Below, piece by piece: positions 1 to 8,410 of a DNA stretch of 16,462 bases (its first letter is position 1; every line of letters starts with the position of its first letter). The notes under the pieces are model-generated. The model was given only the letters and a program-made list of their open reading frames with translations, had not been told where the DNA came from and ran no database searches. The translations under genes were made by a program, and so were the position numbers. The stretch lies in assembly GCA_035438805.1 (NCBI GenBank), contig DAORJA010000018.1:1-16462 (forward strand). Reading direction: 5' to 3'. The DNA is from UBA922 sp035438805. Its GTDB lineage: Bacteria; Patescibacteriota; Patescibacteriia; Magasanikbacterales; UBA922.

Positions 1-119
1 CCTACCTGTTCACATGAGGTAACCGTAAAGGTATTACTCTCTGCTTTGGCAGCTCCTGACACAGCAAATACTCCGCCTACTACAAGGGCAAAAATTGCTA
101 AAAAGTATAGTTTTTTCAT
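1..119 (-). CDS. Secreted protein, N-terminal fragment with signal peptide (cut by window edge)
   Basis: The minus strand opens with an ATG at 119-117 and runs without a stop to the window edge, giving 39 codons. The product starts MKKLYFLAIF, continues with a hydrophobic core to about residue 22, and has an Ala-Lys-Ala signal peptidase I type site (predicted cut after residue 26). The visible mature part (ESNTFTVTSCEQV) contains one cysteine. This is a textbook Sec signal peptide, so export across the membrane is well supported. The function cannot be told from the fragment. It lies 73 bases downstream of the anchored-protein gene on the same strand, with an AT-rich leader that may hold its own promoter, though I could not define convincing boxes. 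No Shine-Dalgarno motif precedes the start. Confidence 0.7.
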   Translation of the reverse strand, partial: MKKLYFLAIFALVVGGVFAVSGAAKAESNTFTVTSCEQV

Positions 120-192
120 ACAACCTATATTAAGAATTTATATAGCAACCTTAGCACAAATGACGAGGAATATCAATACCTCCCACCTAATA

Positions 193-1476
193 TTACATTT
201 CTACTACTTCCAATTGCTGAGGCAAACCTTCAGGTAACAATCGATCTGCTTTGATAGACTCATCTTCTGCTTTTGATTCACATGAGGCGATATCTGAATA
301 TTCGACCGAATTATCAGTCATGTCCCAGATAGCACGAGCCTTTGTTATCCTATCAGTTTCCCAGTTTACTAAGCATACCCTATCCCCCTCTAAAAATTCC
401 TTCACATGAAAACCATATAGGCTTTTTGCAGGAGTATATTTAATTGTTTCTTTAGTACCAAAATCATAAACCCATACACCATCCCCGATTAAATACAACT
501 TCCCATTTTCTTCGTCAAGGAATACATCAGTAGTATTTGGCAGGATATTTTTTGTATCAAACAATGTTGTTACATTTTGATCTTTATTCAAGGCGTGTAC
601 AGTAACTTTACTATAAATCGGTGTACTTTCCACTCCTATCTCTTTATTTTGATTATACGCCATTACAATTATTTCATTATTAATAATTCCCAAAAAATTA
701 TCTACACCTTCAAATGCATTTCCACTAAACGATACAACCTCTCCAGTGTTCAGGGACACTGGATCGAACCACGTATAAGAACCTCCGCCGCAACACCCAT
801 CTCCAAAACTGGTGTAGAGCCAGTAATACCCCCATTTATTCACTATCCTTCCTGTTGCCCCTTCTGGAATTTCCTCTACATTAAACAATGGATCCAGGAG
901 ATCAACATGATACATCTTTCCAGCTGGAAGATAATCTCCAACGAAAGCGAAGAATAATCCGTTACCTATTATTAAAATTTGCCCTGGAAACACCTGCGCA
1001 TCGGTAAATTTAGAAAAATCTTTTTTGAGATCAAATATCACTTTTTCAGTTTTATTTTTTGTATCAAATAAAATCAGACTATAATTCGTGTACTGCGTCT
1101 CATATTCTTTATCAGTACCACTATTACGTTTGAAAGTTACTTCTTCACTTTTTCTAAAGAAGAAAATAAACTCACCGTCTTCCTTAGTGTAACGCCCAAC
1201 TTGAGAATACGTATCAAAATCTGACCATGTAGTATTGTATGTAGACGTTGCAAGAATTATCTCACCTTCATCATCTTTCCATCGCAAAGCCCATACACCT
1301 TCTTTTTTTTCACTATTTTCTACTATCTGTTTTGTTGAAGTGGGCGCCACAACGGTAACTTTGGATATGTGTATCGTCGGCGGGTTTAATGTCCACTGAA
1401 AAATAGCAGCATATACAAAAGCAAGCGTCACCGTGATTGACCACACAAATATCTGGATAATTTTCATAACAGGCAT
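193..1476 (-). CDS. Membrane-anchored extracytoplasmic protein of unknown function, possibly beta-propeller
   Basis: 427 residues, family not recognised. Residues 5-27 form a single hydrophobic segment after a short basic start, so the protein is probably anchored with the remainder outside the cytoplasm. The rest is rich in short beta-strand-like stretches alternating with polar turns (for example LYLIGDGVWVYDFGTKE around residues 327-343), which suggests a propeller-type repeat fold, but no repeat is clear enough to be sure. A Gly-Asp-Gly-Cys-Cys-Gly-Gly-Gly run sits at residues 225-232, with further cysteines at 368 and 399, so disulfides or metal binding are possible. The gene starts 15 bases after the pheT stop and is probably the last cistron of the rseP-pheS-pheT transcript. 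An alternative ATG three codons in (1467) gives MKIIQIF, an equally good start. Neither start has a Shine-Dalgarno motif. Confidence 0.75.
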   Translation of the reverse strand: MPVMKIIQIFVWSITVTLAFVYAAIFQWTLNPPTIHISKVTVVAPTSTKQIVENSEKKEGVWALRWKDDEGEIILATSTYNTTWSDFDTYSQVGRYTKEDGEFIFFFRKSEEVTFKRNSGTDKEYETQYTNYSLILFDTKNKTEKVIFDLKKDFSKFTDAQVFPGQILIIGNGLFFAFVGDYLPAGKMYHVDLLDPLFNVEEIPEGATGRIVNKWGYYWLYTSFGDGCCGGGSYTWFDPVSLNTGEVVSFSGNAFEGVDNFLGIINNEIIVMAYNQNKEIGVESTPIYSKVTVHALNKDQNVTTLFDTKNILPNTTDVFLDEENGKLYLIGDGVWVYDFGTKETIKYTPAKSLYGFHVKEFLEGDRVCLVNWETDRITKARAIWDMTDNSVEYSDIASCESKAEDESIKADRLLPEGLPQQLEVVEM

Positions 1477-1491
1477 GCGGATTAAAATAAA

Positions 1492-3957
1492 CTATACTCG
1501 AATTTCAGCTTTGAATTTTTCTTTGAGGATTTTTTCTACTGCTTTGTGCGCTTCATCAATCTCTGCAGTCTCAAGTGTTTTTTCTGGTGACTGATAGGTA
1601 ATACGATAAGCCATACTTTTCTTTCCCTCTCCTACATTTTTACCTTCGAACACATCGAAGAGAGTAACTGATGTAATCAATGGGTGAGCTCCTACGAGCG
1701 CAGCATGGATATCCTGATGAAACATCGTTGCAGACACTACAAACGCAACGTCACGCACAACTGCAGGATACAATGAAAGTGGTTTGTAACTTGAATTCGT
1801 AGTAGCGAATTCTGACAGTACTCGTAAGTTCAAATCTCCATAGGCAACTCGATCAGAGAAACCAAAATCTGCAGCAATACGTGGATGCAATTCAAAAATG
1901 TCTCCGACATGATCCCCCATTTTTGTTACTACTTTTGCCACTCGGCCTGGATGTATATATCCGACAGATGCACCCACTGGCTCTATTACCAACTCAACTC
2001 CAGTGTATACACCAATTTCTCGAATGGCTTGTGAGATGGTAAAGAATGGAGTTGATTCTCCTTTTTTCAAATACGCGATTCCAAGTATCACATCTTGTCG
2101 TGGCAGTAGATCATTCCCGTTTTCGGACACACGAGGTCCTGCTTCTTCTTTGAGATATGTTTTTCCAATTTCGTATACTTTTACTTCGTCATGCGCATGT
2201 GAATTTCTCTCTACTAATTCTAGTATATTTGGTAAGAGACTTCGGCGAAGATACGGACGATCACTTGCAATTGGATTTGCAAGTTCAAGATGATCTGATA
2301 CATCAAGGTGTAATAGTTGTAATAACCGTGGTGAGACGAATGAATAATTCAGGGTTTCAGTGAATCCAAGCATGGTTGAAAGCGCGCTGCGAATTTTTCT
2401 TTCTACAGCTTTTATTTCGTTTCTCTCAGGTGGAGTGATGGTAAACATAGGCAGCGTTGTTTCCACATTCCCATATCCATACATTCGCGCAATTTCTTCA
2501 ATAATATCTTCAGGAATAGTAATATCCTTGGTACCTCTCCAGCTTGGCACCCCTACCTTCAATGTCTCAGCATCTTTTTTTCCGATAACAGAGACGTTAA
2601 ATCCTAGGTTTTCTAAAATTCGTACGCACTCTTTCGTAGGAATATTCGCTCCAATTTTTCTATCAATAAATTCTTTGGTAACCATAATTGGACCCGTAAA
2701 CACAACTGGTTTTCCTTTTTCCGCAACAGTACTCACCACTCGTGCCCCAGGACACATTTCAAGCACGAGCTCGACTGCACGCTTCAAGGCGTAGATACAA
2801 TTATTTGGGTCAAGACTTTTTTCAAATCGTGAACTTGAATCAGTTCGGAGTCCCAGCTTGGTCGTAGTTTTCCTGATCAATGCAGCATTGAAATGTGCAG
2901 ATTCAAAAATAATTGAAGTAGTGGCATCTGTAATCTGTGAATACTCCCCACCAATTACTCCTGCAAGTGCAATTGGCTTTTCTGCATCTGCAATCACCAG
3001 CATTTCTTCGGTAAGATTACGTTCTTTTCCATCAAGTGCTGCAAGTGTTTCACCCGGCTTTGCTCTTCTCACAAAAATTTCTATTTTTGATTTGGTAGTT
3101 TTTATTTTCGTAGCATCAAAGGCATGCATAGGCTGACCCAAATCACACATCACATAATTGGTAATGTCGACAATATTATTGATTGGACGGATTCCGACTG
3201 CACGAAGCCGCGCCTGCAATTTTTCAGGAGATGGTCCAATGGTGACTCCATCAAGCATTACCGCAGTATACTTCATTGAATCAGCTGGATTTTCAATCGT
3301 GACTTTTATTTTTTTCTCATTACCTTCTTTTATTTCAGGAACAGCATATGATGCCCATTTTTTTCGATACTTTGCCGCAACTTCTCTCGCTATACCATAG
3401 TGTCCCCACAAGTCTGGACGATGGTTAATCGATTTGTTATCAACCTCAATTACGACATCGTTCAATCCAAGAGCCTCTGCAAGTGGAGTCCCTGCTTTTG
3501 CTTTAAGTTTTGATAAATCGGCAATTTCTTTTTCTTCTAATTTTCCAAACATTTCAATAAGTCCCACTTCATCAGCTCCACAAATCATGCCATATGATTC
3601 AACTCCACGGATTTTGGTTAGTGCAAGCTCTACCAATTCTCCCTCACCATGCCATTTCACACGTGCACCAATTTTTCCTAAAATTACTTTCATTCCTTCG
3701 CGCACATTTGATCCTCCACACACGATCTGTACTATTTCACTTCCTGCATCCACATCACATACTTTCAGTGAATCTGCGTTTTCATGCTTTCTCACCTTTT
3801 GTATTACTCCCACAACCATGTGTTCAAATTGTTTTGCTTGGTACTCAATTCCCTCGACTTCAACAGTTGACATAGTCAATGCAAGTCCTAGCTCTTCAGG
3901 AGTGAGAGAGTCTGGAAGATCTACGTACTGTTTTAACCATTTATATGAAATAAGCAT
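1492..3957 (-). CDS. pheT: Phenylalanine--tRNA ligase beta subunit
   Basis: 821 residues, the usual full length for bacterial PheT (E. coli is 795). The enzyme charges tRNA-Phe as an alpha2-beta2 heterotetramer in the cytoplasm, and the beta chain supplies editing and tRNA binding. Visible order: an N-terminal segment (MLISYKWLKQYVDLP), an OB-fold tRNA-binding domain at about 40-155 (HENADSLKVCDVD, IVCGGSNV), a B3/B4 editing region at about 210-400 (VGIRPINNIVDITNYVM, GQPMHAFD), a B5 domain at about 415-500 (DITIPEDIIEEIARMYGYG), a catalytic-like core, and a C-terminal ferredoxin-fold anticodon-binding domain beginning near the SLYPAVVRDVAFVV stretch. The start lies 2 bases after the pheS stop, so the subunits are probably co-translated in balanced amounts. 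No Shine-Dalgarno motif is present. All domains appear intact. Confidence 0.98.
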   Translation of the reverse strand: MLISYKWLKQYVDLPDSLTPEELGLALTMSTVEVEGIEYQAKQFEHMVVGVIQKVRKHENADSLKVCDVDAGSEIVQIVCGGSNVREGMKVILGKIGARVKWHGEGELVELALTKIRGVESYGMICGADEVGLIEMFGKLEEKEIADLSKLKAKAGTPLAEALGLNDVVIEVDNKSINHRPDLWGHYGIAREVAAKYRKKWASYAVPEIKEGNEKKIKVTIENPADSMKYTAVMLDGVTIGPSPEKLQARLRAVGIRPINNIVDITNYVMCDLGQPMHAFDATKIKTTKSKIEIFVRRAKPGETLAALDGKERNLTEEMLVIADAEKPIALAGVIGGEYSQITDATTSIIFESAHFNAALIRKTTTKLGLRTDSSSRFEKSLDPNNCIYALKRAVELVLEMCPGARVVSTVAEKGKPVVFTGPIMVTKEFIDRKIGANIPTKECVRILENLGFNVSVIGKKDAETLKVGVPSWRGTKDITIPEDIIEEIARMYGYGNVETTLPMFTITPPERNEIKAVERKIRSALSTMLGFTETLNYSFVSPRLLQLLHLDVSDHLELANPIASDRPYLRRSLLPNILELVERNSHAHDEVKVYEIGKTYLKEEAGPRVSENGNDLLPRQDVILGIAYLKKGESTPFFTISQAIREIGVYTGVELVIEPVGASVGYIHPGRVAKVVTKMGDHVGDIFELHPRIAADFGFSDRVAYGDLNLRVLSEFATTNSSYKPLSLYPAVVRDVAFVVSATMFHQDIHAALVGAHPLITSVTLFDVFEGKNVGEGKKSMAYRITYQSPEKTLETAEIDEAHKAVEKILKEKFKAEIRV

Positions 3958-3959
3958 AC

Positions 3960-4991
3960 TTAGAACTGTTCAAGAAAACTTAAATTTCCCCCGTGTAGTT
4001 GGCGAATATCTTCAATCCCATATTTCTGCATACAGAGCCGCATTGAACCAAGTCCAAATGCAAAACCGCTCCATACTTTTGGATCAAGCCCACCAGCTTC
4101 AATTACTCGAGGGTGGACTAATCCGCACGGTAGTGTTTCAATCCAGCCACTATGTTTGCATGCACCACAACCACTTCCACCGCACACCAAACATTTCATA
4201 TCAAGCTCAAACCCAGGTTCGACAAAGGGAAAATAACCAGGACGCAATCGTACTTCCACATCTTTACGAAGTACACCTTTTAATAATTCTTTCATGACCC
4301 CAATCAGATTTGCAATCGTAATATTTTTATCAATAACAATGCCTTCCATTTGGTAAAATGTATGTTCATGACTTGCGTCAGTTGATTCATTTCTAAAGCA
4401 GCGACCAGAAACTACAGCGCGTAGGGGCGCTCCATATTTTTGCATTGCGCGAATCTGTACCGGACTCGTGTGCGTACGCATGACCCATTCAGTATGATCT
4501 TTGATAAAAAAAGTATCTTGAGAATCACGAGCAGGATGATTCCCCGGAATATTCAACGCATCAAAATTATAATGTTCGCTTTCGAGCTCAGGACCATCAA
4601 GAAGCATGAACCCCATTGAGGTAAAGAGATCTTCCAGCTCAGTATGTACGATAGACATGGGGTGTGTATGACCTCGAGACACTCCTTTAAACATGGGCTG
4701 CGTCACATCGATCGCTTCATTTTTTCCAATAGCATCCCAAGCGCTATGTTCAAAATCATTTTTTTTATGTTCCAGTTCAGATTCAATTGCGAGTTTAACT
4801 TCATTTATTTTTTGTCCAGCTGTTTTGCGTTCAGTATCTGACAATCCTTTCATGTTTTTCGCAAGTACCGTAAACGTACCTGTTTTCCTAGAAAAAAAAC
4901 GCTCACGTACTGCTTCAAGTTCAGCCAGTGAACTCACTTTTTTCACTGCTTCTACAGCTTCTTTTTTTATGCTTTCTAATTTTTCAATCAT
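3960..4991 (-). CDS. pheS: Phenylalanine--tRNA ligase alpha subunit
   Basis: 343 residues, normal for bacterial PheS. It carries the class II aminoacylation active site that joins phenylalanine to tRNA-Phe. The first 85 or so residues are a charged helical region that in the family forms the tRNA-binding coiled coil. Catalytic landmarks follow: HPMSIVHTELEDLFTSMGF (motif 1 region), NIPGNHPARDSQDTFF, the motif 2 region FRNESTDASHEHTFYQMEG, and motif 3 GLGSMRLCMQKYG with its arginine at about residue 318. Four cysteines at 267, 270, 275 and 278, in a Cys-x2-Cys...Cys-x2-Cys arrangement, form the zinc-knuckle-like insertion found in many bacterial PheS but absent from E. coli. The gene begins 6 bases after the rseP stop and ends 2 bases before pheT. 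Being downstream of rseP rather than after the common infC-rpmI-rplT neighbours is notable. Confidence 0.98.
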   Translation of the reverse strand: MIEKLESIKKEAVEAVKKVSSLAELEAVRERFFSRKTGTFTVLAKNMKGLSDTERKTAGQKINEVKLAIESELEHKKNDFEHSAWDAIGKNEAIDVTQPMFKGVSRGHTHPMSIVHTELEDLFTSMGFMLLDGPELESEHYNFDALNIPGNHPARDSQDTFFIKDHTEWVMRTHTSPVQIRAMQKYGAPLRAVVSGRCFRNESTDASHEHTFYQMEGIVIDKNITIANLIGVMKELLKGVLRKDVEVRLRPGYFPFVEPGFELDMKCLVCGGSGCGACKHSGWIETLPCGLVHPRVIEAGGLDPKVWSGFAFGLGSMRLCMQKYGIEDIRQLHGGNLSFLEQF

Positions 4992-4997
4992 ACATGA

Positions 4998-6167
4998 TTA
5001 AAATAATTTTGCGATATCTCTCCATGTGACCACCACCACGAGCGCCATAAGCAATACAAATCCAATTGTATGTGCGAGCTGTTCGTACTTCATGGAAACT
5101 GGCCGACCAATAATTTTTTCAATGACAATAAATAAAATGCGTCCCCCATCAAGCGCTGGAATTGGTAACACATTAATTGCCGCAAGACTAAGTGACAGCA
5201 TAGCAACCACATTTAATACATAGTGAAAACCAAGCTTAGCACTCTGTCCCACAATCTGAGCGATTCCTACAGGCCCTGCAATATCAAACATGAGCCCCTG
5301 TCCCGTAACCAAATTTACAATGAGATAATAGAATGAAACAAATATGGTCGCAAGTCCAATACCTGCTGCCAGAAAACCCTTGTAGATCGCAATATACCAT
5401 GGGTATCGAATAATCCCCGCTTCAGCAATTGCGATTCCAAGCCGAGGAGCAGTGTCGCCATCAGTCACGGTAGGACGAAGTTTCACATCAAGCTCTTCTT
5501 GTCCCCGGACAATATGTACGGTCACTTCATTATCCCGGTGTGTTTTGATGTATTCGATCAGATCATTAGCACCGCTTACTGCTACCCGATCAACAGAGGT
5601 GATTTTGTCTCCAAATATAATTCCTGCCACGTCTGCAGGCAACCCTTCTTCTACTGATTCTACAATCACACTCGGAGATTCAACAATTATTGCGTGGGTA
5701 TCTACTCCTTCTGACAAATCAGTTGGAAGGCCAATCATAAATCCAAACCCAAGTACTACTGCTGCAAGAATAAAATTCATGATTACTCCAGCTGCAAGAA
5801 CGATAATTCGTTTCCATGCTTTGTGGTATCCAAAACTATCAATTTCTTTTGCGCGCTCGCCATTTTCACCCTTAATGCGCACAAATCCACCTAACGGAAG
5901 CCAATTAATACTCCAGAGCATTCCCGGAAATTCAGCATGTTGCTCATTACCAGAGACTGTCTCTTTGAGACTACTTTTTCCCTTTCCCCAGATCCATACC
6001 AGTTTTTTAGTCTTTGGATCTCGATACCAACCGAATGCACGTGGCGGATACCCAAACCCAAACTCATGGACTTTGATGCCAAATTTTTTTGCAGTGTAAT
6101 AATGTCCCCACTCGTGTACGACTACCAAAATACCGAGGATGATAATAAACAAAAGGATAGTTACCAT
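4998..6167 (-). CDS. rseP: RseP-type site-2 intramembrane zinc metalloprotease with PDZ domain
   Basis: 389 residues of the M50B family, which cut substrates within the membrane (RseA in E. coli, anti-sigma factors or remnant signal peptides elsewhere). The zinc motif HEWGH is at residues 18-22 in the first membrane helix. A PDZ domain spans roughly 165-240 (ESVEEGLPADVAGIIFGDKI). The third zinc ligand is in NVLPIPALDGG (Asp about 340) in a late membrane helix, and a final hydrophobic helix precedes the C-terminus. Between the first helix and the membrane-associated NWLPLGGFVRIKGE region there is a charged insertion at about residues 48-80 that is longer than in E. coli RseP. It is the first gene of the minus-strand group, with a promoter candidate about 65-90 bases upstream. 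No target anti-sigma factor is visible in the window, so the substrate is unknown. Confidence 0.95.
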   Translation of the reverse strand: MVTILLFIIILGILVVVHEWGHYYTAKKFGIKVHEFGFGYPPRAFGWYRDPKTKKLVWIWGKGKSSLKETVSGNEQHAEFPGMLWSINWLPLGGFVRIKGENGERAKEIDSFGYHKAWKRIIVLAAGVIMNFILAAVVLGFGFMIGLPTDLSEGVDTHAIIVESPSVIVESVEEGLPADVAGIIFGDKITSVDRVAVSGANDLIEYIKTHRDNEVTVHIVRGQEELDVKLRPTVTDGDTAPRLGIAIAEAGIIRYPWYIAIYKGFLAAGIGLATIFVSFYYLIVNLVTGQGLMFDIAGPVGIAQIVGQSAKLGFHYVLNVVAMLSLSLAAINVLPIPALDGGRILFIVIEKIIGRPVSMKYEQLAHTIGFVLLMALVVVVTWRDIAKLF

Positions 6168-6229
6168 AAATTCGATTAGTATTGACCAAATATAAAACTT
6201 TCTCTACAATCTACTTATAACTAGCACCA

Positions 6230-6258
6230 AGTATTCCACAGATAGCACTTTTTTTCAA
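6230..6258 (-). promoter_or_regulatory. Candidate sigma70-type promoter for the rseP-pheS-pheT group
   Basis: Read on the minus strand, TTGAAA (6258-6253) is followed by a 17-base spacer and AATACT (6235-6230). A TG one base before the -10 box makes an extended -10. Predicted transcription start is near 6222, giving a leader of about 55 bases before the rseP ATG at 6167. Spacing is ideal, but the -10 matches the consensus at only four of six positions. This is sequence matching only. Confidence 0.4.
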
Positions 6259-6299
6259 TAGACGATTTTATTTAAATTATTTAATCTTAGCCTCGCTCT

Positions 6300-6863
6300 A
6301 TGTCACCACTTGTACTCGTATTAATCATAGTTGGAGTAATTATCCTTTGGGTAATTTTTCTCTACAACAGCCTCATCCGTCTCCGCAACCGAACCCGCGA
6401 AGCTTGGAGTGATATTGATGTACAACTCAAACGCCGTCATGATTTGATTCCAAATTTAATCGAAAGTGTCAAAGGATATATGAAACACGAGCAAGGACTG
6501 CTCGAACAGGTTACGAAATATCGTACCCAAGCAATGGCTGCACAAAGCAGTGGTGATACCAAAGCACTTGCATCAGCTGAAAGCATGCTCGGTAGCGCGC
6601 TTGGAAAAATTCAGGTCGCAGTTGAAGCGTATCCTGATCTCAAGGCAAATACCAACATGGCACAATTGATGGATGAACTTTCCGACACAGAAAATAAAAT
6701 CCAAGCTTCACGACGCTTCTACAACAGTATGGCTCAGGAATTCAACACCAAAGTAGAATCATTCCCAAACAATATGATTGCAGGACAATTGAAATTTACC
6801 AAATTCGATTTCTTTGAAATCACTGACGCGTCAGAACGTGAGAATGTCAAAGTACAGTTCTAA
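6300..6863 (+). CDS. lemA: LemA family membrane protein
   Basis: 187 residues, the usual LemA length. The protein has one N-terminal membrane helix (residues 3-21) and a long helical domain outside the membrane. The family signature is clear just after the helix: YNSLIRLRNRTREAWSDIDV followed by QLKRRHDLIPNLIESVKGY and KHEQ, and near the end FNTKVESFPNN. The molecular role of LemA is not settled; it is repeatedly found next to the HtpX protease, as here, where htpX begins 6 bases after the lemA stop. The start codon lies at the end of a 132-base divergent spacer shared with rseP. An AT-rich stretch (6271-6285) close to the start could be a -10 region, which would leave only a very short leader. 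No Shine-Dalgarno motif is present. Confidence 0.96.
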   Translation: MSPLVLVLIIVGVIILWVIFLYNSLIRLRNRTREAWSDIDVQLKRRHDLIPNLIESVKGYMKHEQGLLEQVTKYRTQAMAAQSSGDTKALASAESMLGSALGKIQVAVEAYPDLKANTNMAQLMDELSDTENKIQASRRFYNSMAQEFNTKVESFPNNMIAGQLKFTKFDFFEITDASERENVKVQF

Positions 6864-6869
6864 TGCATT

Positions 6870-7751
6870 ATGTACTCTCAAATAGATTCAAATAAACGAA
6901 AAACTAGACTACTTATTGCAATTTTTTGTGCATTTATTATTGGACTTGGCTGGCTTGGTGCAAGTTATCTAGGGCTTGGATATGAGTCAGTATTCTTAGC
7001 GTTGATCATTTCTATAGTCATGACCTTGGTATCATATTACAAAGGTGATGCGATTGCGCTCCGGTCATCTGGTGCCAAAGAAATTACCAAAGAAGACAAC
7101 CCCTACGTATACCGCATGGTAGAAAATCTTGCGATTGCAAATGGAATTCCAACCCCTCGTGTACACATCATTGACTCGCCTGCTTTAAATGCATTTGCAA
7201 CTGGCCGAGACCCACAACATGCATCAATTGCAGTAACTACCGGATTGATTGGAGCGCTTGAAAATGAAGAGCTCGAGGGAGTGCTTGCACATGAATTATC
7301 ACATGTAAAAAATTACGATATTCGTGTCATGACTATTGTTATTGTACTCGTTGGTGCAGTATCGCTTCTCGCTGACATGTTTTTCAGATTTGGACTCTTT
7401 GGCGGAAGACGAAATTCTGACAACAAAAGCAGTGGCGGTATTCTTGCAATTGTTGGAATTGTATTACTTATCCTTTCTCCGATTATTGCTGAGCTTATCA
7501 AGCTTGCCGTATCTCGAAAACGAGAATATCTTGCTGACGCATCAGGAGCACTTATGACTAGATATCCTGAAGGGCTTGCAAAAGCCTTGGAAAAAATTCA
7601 GCAATCCACCATTCCTTTGAAAACAGCAAACTCTGCGACCGCACACCTGTTTATTTCAAATCCTTTCAAAGGCAAAATGTTTGCGAATGCATTCTCAACA
7701 CATCCGCCAATCGAGGAGCGGGTAAAGAGATTGAGAGAGAATATTACCTAA
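6870..7751 (+). CDS. htpX: HtpX-type membrane zinc metalloprotease (M48 family)
   Basis: 293 residues, the normal HtpX length. HtpX degrades misfolded membrane proteins and works alongside FtsH in E. coli. Two N-terminal membrane helices (about residues 13-33 and 38-56) precede the protease domain. The zinc motif HELSH is at residues 141-145, and the third ligand is Glu219 in KREYLADASG. Two further hydrophobic stretches (about 155-175 and 190-212) lie between these motifs, as in other HtpX proteins. The C-terminal FSTHPPIEERVKRLRE is a family signature. The gene is co-transcribed with lemA (6-base gap) and is followed 2 bases after its stop by a strong terminator. All catalytic residues are present. 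Confidence 0.96.
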   Translation: MYSQIDSNKRKTRLLIAIFCAFIIGLGWLGASYLGLGYESVFLALIISIVMTLVSYYKGDAIALRSSGAKEITKEDNPYVYRMVENLAIANGIPTPRVHIIDSPALNAFATGRDPQHASIAVTTGLIGALENEELEGVLAHELSHVKNYDIRVMTIVIVLVGAVSLLADMFFRFGLFGGRRNSDNKSSGGILAIVGIVLLILSPIIAELIKLAVSRKREYLADASGALMTRYPEGLAKALEKIQQSTIPLKTANSATAHLFISNPFKGKMFANAFSTHPPIEERVKRLRENIT

Positions 7752-7753
7752 AC

Positions 7754-7783
7754 AAAAATCCCTCCGGTTCGGAGGGATTTTTT
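7754..7783. terminator. Bidirectional rho-independent terminator
   Basis: A GC-rich stem TCCCTCCG/CGGAGGGA (7759-7766 with 7770-7777) closes on a GTT loop. It is extended by an A-tract on the left (7754-7758) and a T-tract on the right (7778-7783), so a run of U follows the hairpin on either strand. It terminates htpX from the left and the HAD gene from the right. The TAA stop of the HAD gene (7782-7784) lies inside the T-tract. Confidence 0.92.
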
Positions 7784-8408
7784 AATTAAGTAATTCTCTT
7801 AAACTACTGATTCGAGGCTGAAATTCCATATTCTCTTCATATGGGTCATATAGGATTCCCCTCATTCCCAAGGCTCTTGGTGGCTCCACATCACGATCAA
7901 GCTTGTCACCGACCATCGTGATTTCTGAAAAATCTGTCACACCCATTTTTTCTGCACACAATTCATATATCTTTGGGTTTGGCTTTGCTACGCCTACTTT
8001 ATACGAAGAAATTACCACATCAAAATATTTTTCTAAATCGAATTTTCCAACCAGATCAGAAATAAGATTATTATCATTAGTAACCAACGCTAGTGTGCAT
8101 CCTCTTTTTTTAAGCTCACGTAACACATCAATCACACCATCTTCCAATCGCATGAGACTCTTCCAATGATTCCATTGCTCATTAAACATCTCTATTTGCT
8201 CATCACTCACGGTAAGATTAAATTTTTCCAATGATTTTGCAATACATACATCAGCAGAACCAAAATCAGTCACCCCAACATACGCATTAACTTTCCAATA
8301 CTCAATTCCTTTGTACAATTCATTCAAAGCATCAATGTAGACTTTTTCTGCACCCTCACTACCAATCAATGTCCCGAATAAATCAAATACCCAATACTTT
8401 CTATCCAT
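7782..8408 (-). CDS. HAD superfamily hydrolase, motif I lacking the second aspartate
   Basis: 208 residues, with the overall shape of a HAD subfamily I hydrolase: an alpha-helical cap between motif I and motif II, then a Rossmann-like core. Motif I is FDLFGTL, with the predicted nucleophile Asp9. Motif II is Thr110 in LALVTND, motif III is Lys142 in AKPNPK, and motif IV is GDKLDRD with Asp168 and Asp173. In most HAD phosphatases the residue two after the nucleophile is also aspartate and acts as the general acid/base; here it is Phe11, as in haloacid dehalogenase-like DxYGT or DxFGT members. The substrate is therefore uncertain. The gene starts 2 bases after the sugar-phosphate mutase stop and is surely co-transcribed with it, so a sugar phosphate or other small phosphorylated substrate is a reasonable guess. 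Confidence 0.85.
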   Translation of the reverse strand: MDRKYWVFDLFGTLIGSEGAEKVYIDALNELYKGIEYWKVNAYVGVTDFGSADVCIAKSLEKFNLTVSDEQIEMFNEQWNHWKSLMRLEDGVIDVLRELKKRGCTLALVTNDNNLISDLVGKFDLEKYFDVVISSYKVGVAKPNPKIYELCAEKMGVTDFSEITMVGDKLDRDVEPPRALGMRGILYDPYEENMEFQPRISSLRELLN

Positions 8409-8410
8409 AT

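Noticed and set aside
165..182. Possible hairpin GAGG...CCTC after the anchored-protein gene
   Set aside because: Only four outer pairs hold, with internal mismatches and no following U-run, so it is not a credible terminator.
3434..4297. Long plus-strand open frame of 287 codons
   Set aside because: It lies antisense across the pheT-pheS junction, has a low-complexity Ser/Pro/Thr-rich translation with no motif, and both genes on the other strand are certain.
5452..6099. Plus-strand open frame of 215 codons
   Set aside because: It is fully antisense to rseP, whose motifs are intact; the translation is Ser/Pro-rich with no recognisable domain.
6249..6299. Promoter for lemA-htpX
   Set aside because: AT-rich -10-like hexamers exist near 6271-6285, but none has a reasonable -35 box at 16-18 bases, so I did not annotate one.
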